DNA of 64,000 nucleotides from Schlesneria sp. (GTDB lineage Bacteria > Planctomycetota > Planctomycetia > Planctomycetales > Planctomycetaceae), in assembly GCA_028291515.1 (NCBI GenBank), contig JAQGHU010000088.1:124001-188000 (forward strand), read 5' to 3'. How positions within the stretch are numbered: the stretch's first letter is position 1; each line of letters starts with the position of its first letter. Under the pieces are notes generated by a model. It was given only the letters and a program-made list of their open reading frames with translations. It searched no databases and was not told the origin of the DNA. The translations under genes and the position numbers were made by a program. This document shows, one piece after another, positions 19,037-29,102 of the stretch.

Positions 19037-19295
19037 CGATGTCAAAGTCCTGAAATAGGGAGAAACAGGGCAATCCAATTCGGTTGCCCGATCATTCAAA
19101 CCCAATCTGAGCGGCAAGCACTTTTCTGACCACGAATCTGAGCGGCTAAAGTCCCGTTTGATGGTCCGACCGCTGGAAAACTGCTGTTGTGATTGGTATG
19201 ACTTGCTGCGTCTAGCGGCGACGGTCACGCGACCGGACTCCCCTTTCTATCAAGGGTGAGGGCCGACTTCGAGATTTACTGAACAGGATTACACC

Positions 19296-19796
19296 ATGTC
19301 GTTTTATGTTGGGGAAGCCCTCGCCGGCGAAGGCAACGAGATTGCGCACATCGATCTGCTGATTGGCGACAAGTCCGGTCCGGTCGGGGTCGCATTCGCC
19401 AACGCGCTAGCCGATCAAAAGGCTGGACACAGCAACCTGCTCGCCGTTTTGACGCCAAACCTGGCCGTCAAGCCTTCGACCGTCATGATCACCAAGGTCA
19501 CGATCAAGGGTGCCAAGCAAGCCGTTCAGATGTTCGGCCCAGCTCAATACGCTGTTGCCAAGGCTGTCGCCGATTCGGTCGAAGCCGGCGTGATTCCCAA
19601 GGATCAAGCTGAGAAGCTGGTCATCGTCTGCGGCGTCTTCATTCACTGGGAAGCCAACGACAACAAGAAGATCTTCGAATACAACTACGAAGCCACCAAG
19701 ATGGCCATCGCCAGCGCGATGAAGAATGCCCCCAGCGTCGACGAGATGCTGGCCAAGAAGGATACCGCGAAGCACCCGTTCTCGGGTCTCGAATAA
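19296..19796 (+). CDS. fae: Formaldehyde-activating enzyme
   Basis: Fae condenses formaldehyde with tetrahydromethanopterin to methylene-H4MPT, in the cytoplasm. The 166-residue protein matches the family over its full length: the N-terminal [20 protein letters not shown] with the conserved His18, [23 protein letters not shown], and the [18 protein letters not shown] and [11 protein letters not shown] segments. It starts a plus-strand pair with mtdC and ends before a clear hairpin. In planctomycetes this pathway is known from comparative genomics and is thought to oxidise or detoxify formaldehyde or to handle C1 units. Confidence 0.97.
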   Translation: MSFYVGEALAGEGNEIAHIDLLIGDKSGPVGVAFANALADQKAGHSNLLAVLTPNLAVKPSTVMITKVTIKGAKQAVQMFGPAQYAVAKAVADSVEAGVIPKDQAEKLVIVCGVFIHWEANDNKKIFEYNYEATKMAIASAMKNAPSVDEMLAKKDTAKHPFSGLE

Positions 19797-19827
19797 TTCG
19801 TTCCCGCGGCGCGATAGACGAAACTAG

Positions 19828-19862
19828 CCCACGGGATATCAGATCCCGTGGGTTTTCTCTTT
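19828..19862 (+). terminator. Terminator-like hairpin between fae and mtdC
   Basis: CCCACGGGAT pairs perfectly with ATCCCGTGGG around ATCAG, followed by TTTTCTCTTT. It ends 25 bases before mtdC, so it may reduce read-through and set a high fae to mtdC ratio. Confidence 0.8.
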
Positions 19863-19886
19863 GCACTCTGACTGAAGCGCCACCAC

Positions 19887-20753
19887 ATGAAGAAGATTCT
19901 CATCCAGTTTGATACGGACTCGCTACCGAGTACGTTCGATCGAGTCGTCGCCCTGGATGCGGGGGCGGATGAAATCTTCAGCTATGGCGGCATCACGCCG
20001 GAAAACGTCGAACCATTGGTTCACGGTGCCATCTTCACTCGTAGTCCGTCGGACCTAATGCATACTGCCATCTTCATCGGGGGTAGCAATGTCGCCGCTG
20101 GCGAGGCCGTTTACGAGCGTGTGAAAAATACGTTGTTTGGTCCATTCTCGGTGTCGATCATGATGGACTCGAATGGGTCCAATACGACGGCCGCTGCGAC
20201 GGTCCTCTGTGCCATGCATCACCTCAATCTGGCCGAAACGTCAGTGCTTGTCTTGGCGGGGACAGGGCCGGTTGGGTTCCGCGTTGCACAATTGTTGCTG
20301 AGTCAGGGGGCTCGTGTCTCGCTGGCGTCGCGATCACTGGATCGTTCCAAAGCAGCCTGCGACCGCCTCGCAAAGATCTGCGATTCTGCGAAAGTAACGC
20401 CTTGCGAATCGTCAACTGCCGCCGGTCTGGATGCCGCGGCAGAAGGCGTCCAATTAATCGTCGCTGCCGGGGCCGCCGGTGCGGAATTAATCTCGGAAGA
20501 CCAATGGCGATCTGTGACGGGCCTGAAGCTGGCCATCGATTTGAATGCCGTTGCGCCCGCCGGGATCGGCAGTGTGGAAGTGATGGACAAAGCGACGGAA
20601 CGCCACGGCGTCGTGACCTACGGGGCAATCGGCGTCGGCGGCACCAAGATGAAAATTCATCATGCCGCCGTTCGCAGATTATTTGAATCGAATGACCGTC
20701 GCTTCGATACCACAGCACTGTTCGAACTGGGGCACCACTTGCTTCCGCGCTGA
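19887..20753 (+). CDS. mtdC: NAD(P)-dependent methylene-tetrahydromethanopterin dehydrogenase
   Basis: This enzyme oxidises methylene-H4MPT to methenyl-H4MPT, the step after Fae. The 288-residue protein starts KKILIQFDTDSLPSTFDRVVALDAGADEI, has the substrate-side SIMMDSNGSNTTAAATV, and a Rossmann glycine motif LVLAGTGPVGFRVAQLLLSQGARVSLASRS. MtdA, MtdB and MtdC share this layout; the planctomycete context favours MtdC, and cofactor choice (NADP or NAD) cannot be read with certainty. Later pathway genes (mch, fhc) are not in the window. Confidence 0.88.
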   Translation: MKKILIQFDTDSLPSTFDRVVALDAGADEIFSYGGITPENVEPLVHGAIFTRSPSDLMHTAIFIGGSNVAAGEAVYERVKNTLFGPFSVSIMMDSNGSNTTAAATVLCAMHHLNLAETSVLVLAGTGPVGFRVAQLLLSQGARVSLASRSLDRSKAACDRLAKICDSAKVTPCESSTAAGLDAAAEGVQLIVAAGAAGAELISEDQWRSVTGLKLAIDLNAVAPAGIGSVEVMDKATERHGVVTYGAIGVGGTKMKIHHAAVRRLFESNDRRFDTTALFELGHHLLPR

Positions 20754-20898
20754 CTGTCGCACGATCAGGCAACGCTGCGAAGTATCTTCCCGAAAGCCGT
20801 ACCACTGGATTGACCGCTTCGGACCGCGCAGTGCGATTGTTGTCCCGATCTGAAATGGAACGCGAAATATTTCTTACTGCCGTACGCCCACTCCAACC

Positions 20899-23031
20899 TT
20901 ATCGTGAGCTGCCCGTCGTTGCTTTGGCGTATCTCGCCAGTGCCATCAAAGGAAAATAGAGGCAGTAATAGTGATACCGCAGGTAGAAGACCCGCGGAAA
21001 TCCAGTCCCTGTAAATTCCGTTTCCGTCCAGGTCCCCTTCGGCTGCTGTGTCGTCAGCAGGTAATCGACACCCCTCTGAACGGCGACGGAATCGGCTTCG
21101 CCTGCCGCGATCAAGCCCAGCAGAGCCCACGCCGTTTGCGAGGCGGTTGGAATGCCGGTCCCTCGCAAGCTGGGATCATCATAACTGCGAGCGGTCTCGC
21201 CCCACCCACCACACGATTGTTGCTTGGCCTTCAACCATTCGACCGCCTTCTTTAGTCGCGGATCACTTGCCGGAATCCCGTTTGCCACCAGACCTACCAG
21301 AACCTGCCATGTTCCATACAGATAGTTCACGCCCCAGCGGCCGTACCAGCAGTGGTCGGGCTGCTGATCGTTCCAGATGAAATCGAGAGCCCGTTTGTGA
21401 ATGCTGCCGTCTGCAGGAATGCCCAGGCCTGCGAATGACTCCAAGACACGGGCCGTAATATCCGACGTGCTCGGATCGATCATCGCATTATGATCGGCGA
21501 ACGGAACCTTCGTCAGGACTTCCCGCGTATTGTCTGCATCGAAAGCCCCCCAGCCACCGTCGCTGCTTTGCATCGACTTCAGCCAACGCACGCCGCGACG
21601 AATCGCATTGACCATCGGTGCGGCCGCTTCCAACTCAGCAATCGCCTTTTCGGCGTTGGCCGAGCGACCGCTGAACACGACGGGACTCTCAGAGTTCTGT
21701 GGAACCGTGCCGCCCGTCTTCGGTTCGTCGAAGATTTCCATCGTCCATTCGCGTCCGGCTCCTTCCGGCAAGCATTTGCCAAGGGCAATCAGTGCCATGC
21801 AAGTGTCATCAATGTCGGGATAGAACTCGTTGTTGTATTCGAAGTACCACCCGCCGGGTTCAACGTTGGGATGCGATAATGACCAGTCTCCGGGATGTCG
21901 CACTTCCTTGGACAGAATCCAGTCAATCGCCTTCCGTATGGCAGGGTCGTGTCGTGACACACCCGCATCACGCAATGCGATCATGGAGATGATCGTATCC
22001 CAGACGGGAGAGAAGCAAGGCTGCAGACGGACCTGCTCGTTCTCACGAATGCAGAGCTTATCCAGCTCCAGCATTTGCTGAACGATCACTTCCGAATCGT
22101 CTTTGTAGCCCAGGCAGCGCAGCCCGATGATCGTCCAGACTATCGGCGGAAAGATCGCGCCCAGACCGTCGCTCATCTTCAGGCGATCCAGAATCCACTG
22201 TTCACACAGCTTGATCGCTCGCTTACGCAGCGGTTTGATTCCCAAGCCTTCGCCAAGCTTGATCGCGCTGTCAACCTTTTGAAAGAACTTCGTCCAGTTC
22301 AACCAGCCGTGTGATCCTTCGTGGTTCACGCCGCCGATAGTGCGCGGCAGCGTCTTCGCTGGAGTTGCGTAAAGCTCGTCAATCTGATGTTCTGGCGGCA
22401 ACTTGGTCTTGGGCTGGCACGCCCACAGCAGGCTAAGTGGGACAATAATCGTCCTCGACCACGACGACATTTCATAGATGTTGAACGGTGCCCACTTCGG
22501 CAACAGGATCATTTCAGGCGGGACCGCCGGACACAGGTCATACGGAATGATCCCCAACATCGCCAAATAGAAGCGAGTGAAGCTGTTGACCTGCTCCATC
22601 CCGCCGGCTCGCAGAATCGCCTCGCGCGCACGGATCATGTAGTCCGCTTTGGGGTCGTGCCCCGTGATCTTCAGAGCCAGATACGCCTTGACGGATCCGC
22701 TGATCTCAATCGGCCCGCCGGGAAACATCGCCCAGCCACCGTGGTCACATTGCTGATCCAGCATGTAGGTGGCACATTCACGTGCCTTTTGCGACTGCCC
22801 TTGCCCCAGGAATGAAAGGAGCAGGATGTACTCGGACTCCAGGATCGTGTCCCCCTGAAGCTCCGCACACCAGTGCCCATCCGCCTGTTGCAGGCTCAAC
22901 AGATGATCGCGAGTTCGCTCAATTGCTGGCGTCAGGCGGGCCGCGAGTAACGCCAGGTCGACAACGTGCCCCTTGGCCGAGGTCACTGCTGCACCACTGT
23001 TCCCGAAAGATCTCATATCACCCGAACTCAT
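20899..23031 (-). CDS. shc: Squalene-hopene cyclase
   Basis: The enzyme cyclises squalene to hopene, the first dedicated step of hopanoid synthesis, at the membrane. The protein has the catalytic aspartate motif DIDDT at about residues 406-410 and several QW-type repeats (QQADGHWCAEL, QQCDHGGWAMF, MQSSDGGWGAFD, QQSCGGWGETA, QQPKGTWTETE). About 710 residues is somewhat above the bacterial norm; an extra stretch of roughly 40 residues rich in charged and Ala residues follows the catalytic motif. The ATG at 23031 is chosen; an in-frame start at 23091 would add 20 basic residues. It lies downstream of a P450 on the same strand. Confidence 0.94.
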   Translation of the reverse strand: MSSGDMRSFGNSGAAVTSAKGHVVDLALLAARLTPAIERTRDHLLSLQQADGHWCAELQGDTILESEYILLLSFLGQGQSQKARECATYMLDQQCDHGGWAMFPGGPIEISGSVKAYLALKITGHDPKADYMIRAREAILRAGGMEQVNSFTRFYLAMLGIIPYDLCPAVPPEMILLPKWAPFNIYEMSSWSRTIIVPLSLLWACQPKTKLPPEHQIDELYATPAKTLPRTIGGVNHEGSHGWLNWTKFFQKVDSAIKLGEGLGIKPLRKRAIKLCEQWILDRLKMSDGLGAIFPPIVWTIIGLRCLGYKDDSEVIVQQMLELDKLCIRENEQVRLQPCFSPVWDTIISMIALRDAGVSRHDPAIRKAIDWILSKEVRHPGDWSLSHPNVEPGGWYFEYNNEFYPDIDDTCMALIALGKCLPEGAGREWTMEIFDEPKTGGTVPQNSESPVVFSGRSANAEKAIAELEAAAPMVNAIRRGVRWLKSMQSSDGGWGAFDADNTREVLTKVPFADHNAMIDPSTSDITARVLESFAGLGIPADGSIHKRALDFIWNDQQPDHCWYGRWGVNYLYGTWQVLVGLVANGIPASDPRLKKAVEWLKAKQQSCGGWGETARSYDDPSLRGTGIPTASQTAWALLGLIAAGEADSVAVQRGVDYLLTTQQPKGTWTETEFTGTGFPRVFYLRYHYYCLYFPLMALARYAKATTGSSR

Positions 23032-23174
23032 TTCAGGTCTCTTCCTTACTCGAATCCTTGAGCCAATTGGAGCTGAGTCAGTGCGGCTCAACTCAACAAT
23101 CGGCTAGATGCTAAGCGTCAAAGTGACTTCGTGCAACCACAGACGGACTTCCGCTGAGTCCCCTCTTCCTTTTC

Positions 23175-24539
23175 TCATCTCGGTGTCAGAGTCGTCATTA
23201 CACCCGGCTTCGGCCTGAGCGTGAATTGAACCCCCATCGTGATGTTCTGACCCGGATCCAAAGTGAATTGAAACCGTTGAGCGATCATTGCCATCGCCAG
23301 AGTCATTTCCATCATCGCAAACGTGTTGCCGATACAAATCCGCGGCCCCGCGCCAAAGGGAAAATAGGCGCAGTGCGGTAGCGTTTTTTCAAAATCATTC
23401 CGCCATCGCTCGGGAACAAAATCATCTGGCCGCTCGAAGTAGCGAGGATCTCGATGAACAACCGTTTCCGGCATCAGGATCGTCGTTCCACGCCGACAGG
23501 GATAACTAGCCACCTCGGTATCAACGAGTGCTTCGCGTCCGACGATAAAGGCTGGCGGATACAGCCGCATCGATTCCAGCACCATCGATTCAGTCTCTTT
23601 GAGTTGTAGTAAATCGTCCGTCGTCGGCGGCCGGCCGTGTAGGACTGTGTCGACTTCTGCATAGACGCGATTCGCCGCCTCAGGGTTCTGCCCGAGCAAG
23701 TACCAGGTCCACGATAAGGCCAGCGCCGTCGTTTCCTGTCCCGCCAGAAAGATCGTCAGGCATTCGTCGCGCAGTTGCTTGTCGGACATTCCGCCCGCAT
23801 TTCCCTCACCACGCGCTGCCAGCAAGCGAGACAGCAGATCGACTCGCTGTTCACCCGAAGCTCGTCGTTGTCGAATGAACCCGTACACGATCTCGTCCAG
23901 GTCCCGTACGGCCCGCAGCAGTCGTCGGTTTCCCGCTGTCGGAAACCACAATGGCAAGTGAATCGGTTGCGCGAGTCGGCGGACGAACTCTTCCTGAGTG
24001 ACATTCAGCGCCGTTCGCACCAGTTCTGCATGCTCATCTCCGTCAGCACCGAATAGCGTTTTGGACGCGATCCCCAGCGTCAACGCCATCATCTCATGCA
24101 ACACGTCGCGGCTCTCACCGGCCTGCCAGCGATTCAGCATCCGTTCGGTATGTTCGACAAACGTCGGCACATATTGAGCGATCTGCCCTTTCGCGAACGC
24201 AGGCTGAGCCAACCGGCGCTGCTGCAGCCAGAAATCGCCTTCGCTCGTCAGCAGTCCGTTGCCGAGGACGACCGGATTCAACCGCAATGCGAAATGCTTG
24301 CGAAACTGTTTCGCCTGAGTCACCAGCACCTGTTCGATCACAGAGGGCTCAGTGACGATCCAGATCTGGCGATAGCCGAACCGCAGGTAAACAACCCCGC
24401 CATACTGTTTCGCGATATCTCGCAGGAACCCGAGTCGGTCCGCTTGAAACGTCGCGAGGTTCCCCCACAACCAATGTCCACGTGGACCCGGTGGGCGGCC
24501 CTTCGATGTGGGGCGAGCAGCGACTGCACCTGTGGTCAC
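23175..24539 (-). CDS. Cytochrome P450
   Basis: A 454-residue soluble-type P450. The I-helix reads FLAGQETTALALSW (about 264-277), the ExxR motif is ESMR at 322-325, PERW follows near 376, and the heme loop is FGAGPRICIG with Cys402 as ligand. Substrate is unknown. It is followed 143 bases later on the same strand by squalene-hopene cyclase, so a role in modifying a hopanoid or other terpenoid is a reasonable but untested inference. No ferredoxin or reductase gene is adjacent. The start gives a Pro-rich hinge (GRPPGPRGHWLWGN) typical of the family. Confidence 0.93.
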   Translation of the reverse strand: MTTGAVAARPTSKGRPPGPRGHWLWGNLATFQADRLGFLRDIAKQYGGVVYLRFGYRQIWIVTEPSVIEQVLVTQAKQFRKHFALRLNPVVLGNGLLTSEGDFWLQQRRLAQPAFAKGQIAQYVPTFVEHTERMLNRWQAGESRDVLHEMMALTLGIASKTLFGADGDEHAELVRTALNVTQEEFVRRLAQPIHLPLWFPTAGNRRLLRAVRDLDEIVYGFIRQRRASGEQRVDLLSRLLAARGEGNAGGMSDKQLRDECLTIFLAGQETTALALSWTWYLLGQNPEAANRVYAEVDTVLHGRPPTTDDLLQLKETESMVLESMRLYPPAFIVGREALVDTEVASYPCRRGTTILMPETVVHRDPRYFERPDDFVPERWRNDFEKTLPHCAYFPFGAGPRICIGNTFAMMEMTLAMAMIAQRFQFTLDPGQNITMGVQFTLRPKPGVMTTLTPR

Positions 24540-24591
24540 GAGTAACGCCCCTGGTTATGAACGACACAACTTGATGCATGTGACATCGCAA

Positions 24592-25557
24592 TCACCATGA
24601 TTCAACGCTCAGCGGATGAGTCGAAACAAACTGCTGCAATTCGTGCGAATTAAAGACTCCCGTCGTGGCCCCCATGCAGCGGACGCAACTCGCCCCCATG
24701 GCGGTCCCCAGTTCCAGGCACTTCCCCAACCCGACACCGCTCAACAGCCCGGAGATAAATCCGGCCACGAACGCGTCGCCGGTCCCCGTCGCATCAACTG
24801 GTTCGACAGGATAGACTCCCGACTTCAATCGTTGCGTCGATGAATTGAGGACTGCTCCACGACTGCCGCAGGTGATCGCGACGGTGCCGGCGCCGAACTC
24901 ACGAAATCGCTGCGTCTGTGTGACGACATCAGAGATTCCATTCAACAACTGAGTCGATTCGTCGTTGTTCGGAAAGAAGTAGTCCGTCCACGGCAGGACT
25001 TCCCGAATCCATCCCAACAGATGATCGCCAGACTCGGGCATGACGACATCCAGTACGGTCGTCACTTTCGCCTCACGCGCCATGCGGAACATCCGAATGA
25101 CCTTTTTGGGCGATAAGCCTTCGAGTAACCCGAAGCCGCCGACATACAGCACTTTAACTGCGGCGATATCCTCCTGCGTCAACTGGCTGCCGTCGTATTC
25201 GGCATTCGCACCCACGCAGTGAATGAATCTGCGATCTTCGCCCGTCACGTTCAGCACAAATGTGCTGCTCGTGGGAGCCGTCTGGCTCATCACCAGGCCC
25301 GAGCAATCGACCTCCGCTGCCAGGAGTCGATCTCGAACTTCGCGACCGAAGACATCTTCGCCAACTCGGCCCGAAACCCCGACGCGCAGCCCCAGTCGCG
25401 CCATGTCGACCGCGACGTTGGAGGCACAGCCACCGATCGTGAATTCGATTCGGTCGGTCCGTGCCAGACTACCCGGTGCCGGTATCCGGGCAATCGGCTG
25501 ACAGACCGAATCGGCGACAATGATCCCGGCACACAGGCATTCGAGCGACACAGGCAT
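24592..25557 (-). CDS. PfkB-family carbohydrate kinase
   Basis: A 321-residue ribokinase/PfkB fold kinase. It has the N-terminal GGCASNVAVDMARLGL glycine signature, GRVGEDVFGREVRDRLL, and the C-terminal DATGTGDAFVAGFISGLLSG with the catalytic Asp and anion hole. These enzymes phosphorylate sugars or nucleosides; sequence alone does not settle the substrate. It lies 44 bases downstream of purB, and 52 bases separate it from the P450 gene, so a shared transcript is possible. Confidence 0.9.
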   Translation of the reverse strand: MPVSLECLCAGIIVADSVCQPIARIPAPGSLARTDRIEFTIGGCASNVAVDMARLGLRVGVSGRVGEDVFGREVRDRLLAAEVDCSGLVMSQTAPTSSTFVLNVTGEDRRFIHCVGANAEYDGSQLTQEDIAAVKVLYVGGFGLLEGLSPKKVIRMFRMAREAKVTTVLDVVMPESGDHLLGWIREVLPWTDYFFPNNDESTQLLNGISDVVTQTQRFREFGAGTVAITCGSRGAVLNSSTQRLKSGVYPVEPVDATGTGDAFVAGFISGLLSGVGLGKCLELGTAMGASCVRCMGATTGVFNSHELQQFVSTHPLSVESW

Positions 25558-25601
25558 GTGTGGTTTCTTTCAGCGACTCAGATGGCAGACTCAGAAACTC
25601 A

Positions 25602-27032
25602 TCACACACGCAATTCATCGGCGGATTGATCTAGATCTGCAGCATAACGCTGGCGAATCGGCTGGATCACGTCGGTGATAAATGCATCGACCTGCTCAGG
25701 AGCTCGCCCCACAAACCGCTTGGCATCCAATGCCGAAGTGAGATCGACCTTCGCGAAACTGGGGTCGGTCTTCAAGCGAGCCATCAAGTCATTCGGCAGC
25801 CCCTGTTGCTTGACGACCTTCGCCGCCTCCAGGCTATGAATTCGAATCTGCTCGTGTAAATCTTGACGGTCGCCCCCTTCGCGAACACCGGCCATCAGGA
25901 TTTCTTCTGTCGCCATGAATGGCAACTCTTCGTCGAGATGTCGAGCGATCACTTTGGGATATACGACCAGCCCATCAACTACGTTTCGGTACAGGATCAA
26001 AATCGCATCGGTCGCGAGAAACGCCTGTGGAATCGTCAGCCGACGATTGGCACTGTCGTCCAGAGTTCGCTCCATCCACTGCGTTGCAGTGGTCTGAGCG
26101 GCCGATGATGCCAGGCTCATCACGAACCGCGCCAGGCCGCACATCCGTTCCGCTCGCATGGGATTGCGTTTGTAAGCCATCGCCGATGATCCGATTTGAT
26201 TCTTTTCGATCGGCTCTTCCACTTCCTTGCGACTCTGCAGCAATCGCAGGTCCGAGCCTGCCTTATGAGCCGACTGCGACAAGCCCCCCAGCACGTCGAT
26301 CACTTGGGCATCGACCTTGCGGGAATACGTTTGTCCGGTCACGGCATACGCACGGTCGAAGCCCATCTTCTGGCAGACGCGTCGGTCGAGTTCTTCGACA
26401 ATCTTGTGATCGCCATTGAACAGCGACAAGAACGTTGCCTGCGTCCCCGTCGTTCCCTTGGCACCACGCATCCGCAGCGATTCGATGCGATGTTCCAACT
26501 CTTCCAGATCGAGCACGAGATCATAGCACCACAAGGTGGCTCGCTTGCCGACGGTGACCGGTTGCGCCGGCTGGAGGTGCGTGAAGCCGAGGCAGGGCAG
26601 CGCGCGGTATTCCTCGGCGAACTTCGCGAGGCGGTCGATCGTCGAGACCAGCTTTGATCGCAGCATTTCCAGGCCGCGGCGCATCAGGATCAGGTCGGTG
26701 TTATCGGTGACGTAGCAACTGGTCGCACCCAGGTGAATGATCGGCTTCGCGGTCGGACAGATATCGCCATAGGCATGCACGTGAGCCATCACGTCGTGTC
26801 GCAGGATTTTTTCGTGCTTGGCGGCCCGTTCGAAATCGATGTCATCAACGTGCGACTTCAACTCTTCGATCTGAGCCTGCGAGATATCCAACCCCAACTC
26901 ACGCTCGGCTTCGGCCAATGCGATCCACAATTTCCGCCATGTCGAATGTTTCGTTTGCGGAGACCACAAACGGGACATTTCGGTCGAAGCATATCGGCCA
27001 ATCAGCGGGTTGTCGTAAACGTCATGATCCAC
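25602..27032 (-). CDS. purB: Adenylosuccinate lyase
   Basis: PurB acts twice in purine synthesis, releasing fumarate from SAICAR and from adenylosuccinate. The 476-residue protein carries the family signature [20 protein letters not shown], the [12 protein letters not shown] segment with the active-site His, [14 protein letters not shown] and [13 protein letters not shown]. The length fits the longer, eukaryote-like branch rather than the 430-residue type. It heads a minus-strand run that continues with the PfkB kinase. Confidence 0.95.
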   Translation of the reverse strand: MDHDVYDNPLIGRYASTEMSRLWSPQTKHSTWRKLWIALAEAERELGLDISQAQIEELKSHVDDIDFERAAKHEKILRHDVMAHVHAYGDICPTAKPIIHLGATSCYVTDNTDLILMRRGLEMLRSKLVSTIDRLAKFAEEYRALPCLGFTHLQPAQPVTVGKRATLWCYDLVLDLEELEHRIESLRMRGAKGTTGTQATFLSLFNGDHKIVEELDRRVCQKMGFDRAYAVTGQTYSRKVDAQVIDVLGGLSQSAHKAGSDLRLLQSRKEVEEPIEKNQIGSSAMAYKRNPMRAERMCGLARFVMSLASSAAQTTATQWMERTLDDSANRRLTIPQAFLATDAILILYRNVVDGLVVYPKVIARHLDEELPFMATEEILMAGVREGGDRQDLHEQIRIHSLEAAKVVKQQGLPNDLMARLKTDPSFAKVDLTSALDAKRFVGRAPEQVDAFITDVIQPIRQRYAADLDQSADELRV

Positions 27033-27158
27033 GTCAAAAATTCCTCCAGGCGAGTCTGCCGTCGCCTTTCAATAAAGCTTGCTGCTGGTCTAAATCAGGT
27101 CCAATTTCTACACTTTAGGCCCAGCGTCACGGAAATGCGACCGTGGTATTGATGTTGG

Positions 27159-29102
27159 CTACTTCGTCGATGCGGTGCCGACGAGGGAGGCGATGGTGGA
27201 GACCAGGTGATGAGGGTCGATGGGCTTGGCCATGTGGACTTGGAAGCCGGACTGCAGCGCGCGGCGGCGGTCTTCGGGTTGGACGAACGCCGTGAGGGCG
27301 ATGGCGGGGAGAGACTTGGAAGTATAGCCTCGCACGCGGACTTCCCGCATCAATTCAAACCCATCTCGACCGGGCAGGCCCAGGTCGCTGACCAGCACAT
27401 GCGGTTGGAATTGATCGAGTTGAGCCAAGGCCTGCTGGACATCGCTCGCCTCGCGAACTTCGGCGTGACTTTCCGTCAAGATGCGCTTGGTGAGTTTCCG
27501 TGAATCCGGGTCGTCTTCGACGATCAGGACGCGCGTTCCTGTGAGATCGGCCAAGCCACTCAGATGGGCCTGTGGTTCCGATGTACTGGGTTGTTCGAGG
27601 TGAGGCGCGAATTCGGTCGGTAGTGTGACGATGAAGGTCGCCCCTTGTCCCAGGCCATCACTTTCGACGGTGACTTGTCCCCCATGCAGATCGACAAGTT
27701 GGCGGACGATGGCCAGGCCCAGACCCAGGCCACCGTGTTCGCGGGTGCTGCTGGAGTCGCCCTGTTGAAATCGCTCAAAGATTTTCGAGACCAGCTCGGA
27801 AGAGATCCCCTGACCGCTATCGGCAACGCGGATCTCGACGTAGTCGCCGACTTGCTGCAGGCTGACATTGATGTTGCCGCCGTGGGGCGTGAACTTCACG
27901 GCGTTGTTCACCAGATTCCACAAGATCTGCTGAATGCGCGACGGATCGCCTGGAATCAGGCAGCAATCGGGCTGCAGAGTCCTGGTCACGCGGATCGATT
28001 TTTCGTTTGCGGTGTGCTGGATTGCTTTGAGAGCCGCGTCGATCACAGGTGCCAAATCCAGCCGCTCCATATCCAGCCGCAGCTTGCCGGAGGTGATGCG
28101 CGAGATATCGAGCAGGTCGGCAATCATCTGGGCTTGGGCGCGGCTGTTTCGCTCGATGGCTTCCAGGCCTTCTTCGATGTCGGCTGGCGGCAGGTTTCCC
28201 AGACGCAAGACTTGCGACCAGCCGACAATCGCATTGAGGGGTGTCCGCAGTTCATGCGACAACGTCGCGAGGAAGTCGTCCTTCAGACGGTTGGCGCGTT
28301 CTGCTTCCGCTCGCGCGGCACGTTCGCTGAGGAGTAACGATTCCCGTTCGGATTCGTACTGCAGGCGGCCGGAGATATCACTGACGATTGCCAACCGCAA
28401 ATTCGGATCGGCATGCTTGGAGACGTGCCATTCGAGGTGGACGCGATTTCCGTCGGCACGGTGCAGCGGCAGGTCACCTTGCCAGGCAGGTTGTTCGAGG
28501 AGACTGCGTAAGATTTCTTCGACAGCCGAACGATTATCCAGGGCGACCAACTCTTCGATATTTTTGCCCAGAATCTGATCGCGGCCCATGCCGAGCAGTT
28601 CGCACATCCGGGGATTCACGTCGACATAGACGAGATGTTCGTCCAGCAGCGAAACGCCGGTGAGCGCATTGTCGAAGACCGCTTTGAAGCGCGCTTCGCT
28701 CTGACGAAGCTCAATCTCGAACTGCCGTGATCTGAGGAACGATCTGACGGTCGCGATGAGGACGGGGGGCTCAACGGGATGAGTTAAGTAGCCATCGGCG
28801 CCGGCATCCAGTCCGGTGACCTTGCTTTCGCTGCTGACGAAGCTGGCTGACAGGTGCAGGATCGGAACTCGGGACGTTGCTTCTCGTTCGCGCAGCATGC
28901 GGCAAACGGTGAAGCCGTCGATGTCTGGAAGGTTGATATCCAGCACCACCATGTCGACGCGATCTTTTGCCTTCGCCAGCGCTTCGGTGCCGGTGGCGGC
29001 CTCCGTTACCGACCAACCGACACTTTGCAGAATACGCGCGGTCGAGTAGCGGGTGCCTGGATTGTCATCGACGACGAGAATGGTCGTGTCGTTATTTAAC
29101 AT
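27159..29102 (-). CDS. Hybrid histidine kinase, REC-PAS-HK-REC
   Basis: A cytoplasmic hybrid kinase of about 647 residues with four parts. An N-terminal receiver has its phosphoacceptor in VVLDINLPD (about residue 55). A PAS domain follows (about 130-245, FDNALTGVSLLDEHLVYVDVNPRM). A HisKA domain carries His283 in SHELRTPLNAI, and a HATPase domain has WNLVNNAVKF, DSGQGI and GLGLGLAIV. A C-terminal receiver holds Asp573 in LVSDLGLPG. The ATG at 29102 has a GGGAGGA ribosome site and overlaps the stop of the upstream fusion protein by 11 bases, so translation is coupled. It is the last gene of the stressosome operon; no output DNA-binding domain is present. Confidence 0.93.
   Translation of the reverse strand: MLNNDTTILVVDDNPGTRYSTARILQSVGWSVTEAATGTEALAKAKDRVDMVVLDINLPDIDGFTVCRMLREREATSRVPILHLSASFVSSESKVTGLDAGADGYLTHPVEPPVLIATVRSFLRSRQFEIELRQSEARFKAVFDNALTGVSLLDEHLVYVDVNPRMCELLGMGRDQILGKNIEELVALDNRSAVEEILRSLLEQPAWQGDLPLHRADGNRVHLEWHVSKHADPNLRLAIVSDISGRLQYESERESLLLSERAARAEAERANRLKDDFLATLSHELRTPLNAIVGWSQVLRLGNLPPADIEEGLEAIERNSRAQAQMIADLLDISRITSGKLRLDMERLDLAPVIDAALKAIQHTANEKSIRVTRTLQPDCCLIPGDPSRIQQILWNLVNNAVKFTPHGGNINVSLQQVGDYVEIRVADSGQGISSELVSKIFERFQQGDSSSTREHGGLGLGLAIVRQLVDLHGGQVTVESDGLGQGATFIVTLPTEFAPHLEQPSTSEPQAHLSGLADLTGTRVLIVEDDPDSRKLTKRILTESHAEVREASDVQQALAQLDQFQPHVLVSDLGLPGRDGFELMREVRVRGYTSKSLPAIALTAFVQPEDRRRALQSGFQVHMAKPIDPHHLVSTIASLVGTASTK

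Noticed and set aside
27645-28337. A 230-residue plus-strand frame opposite the hybrid kinase
   Set aside because: The minus strand encodes intact HisKA and HATPase motifs here; the antisense frame arises from GC-rich codon use.
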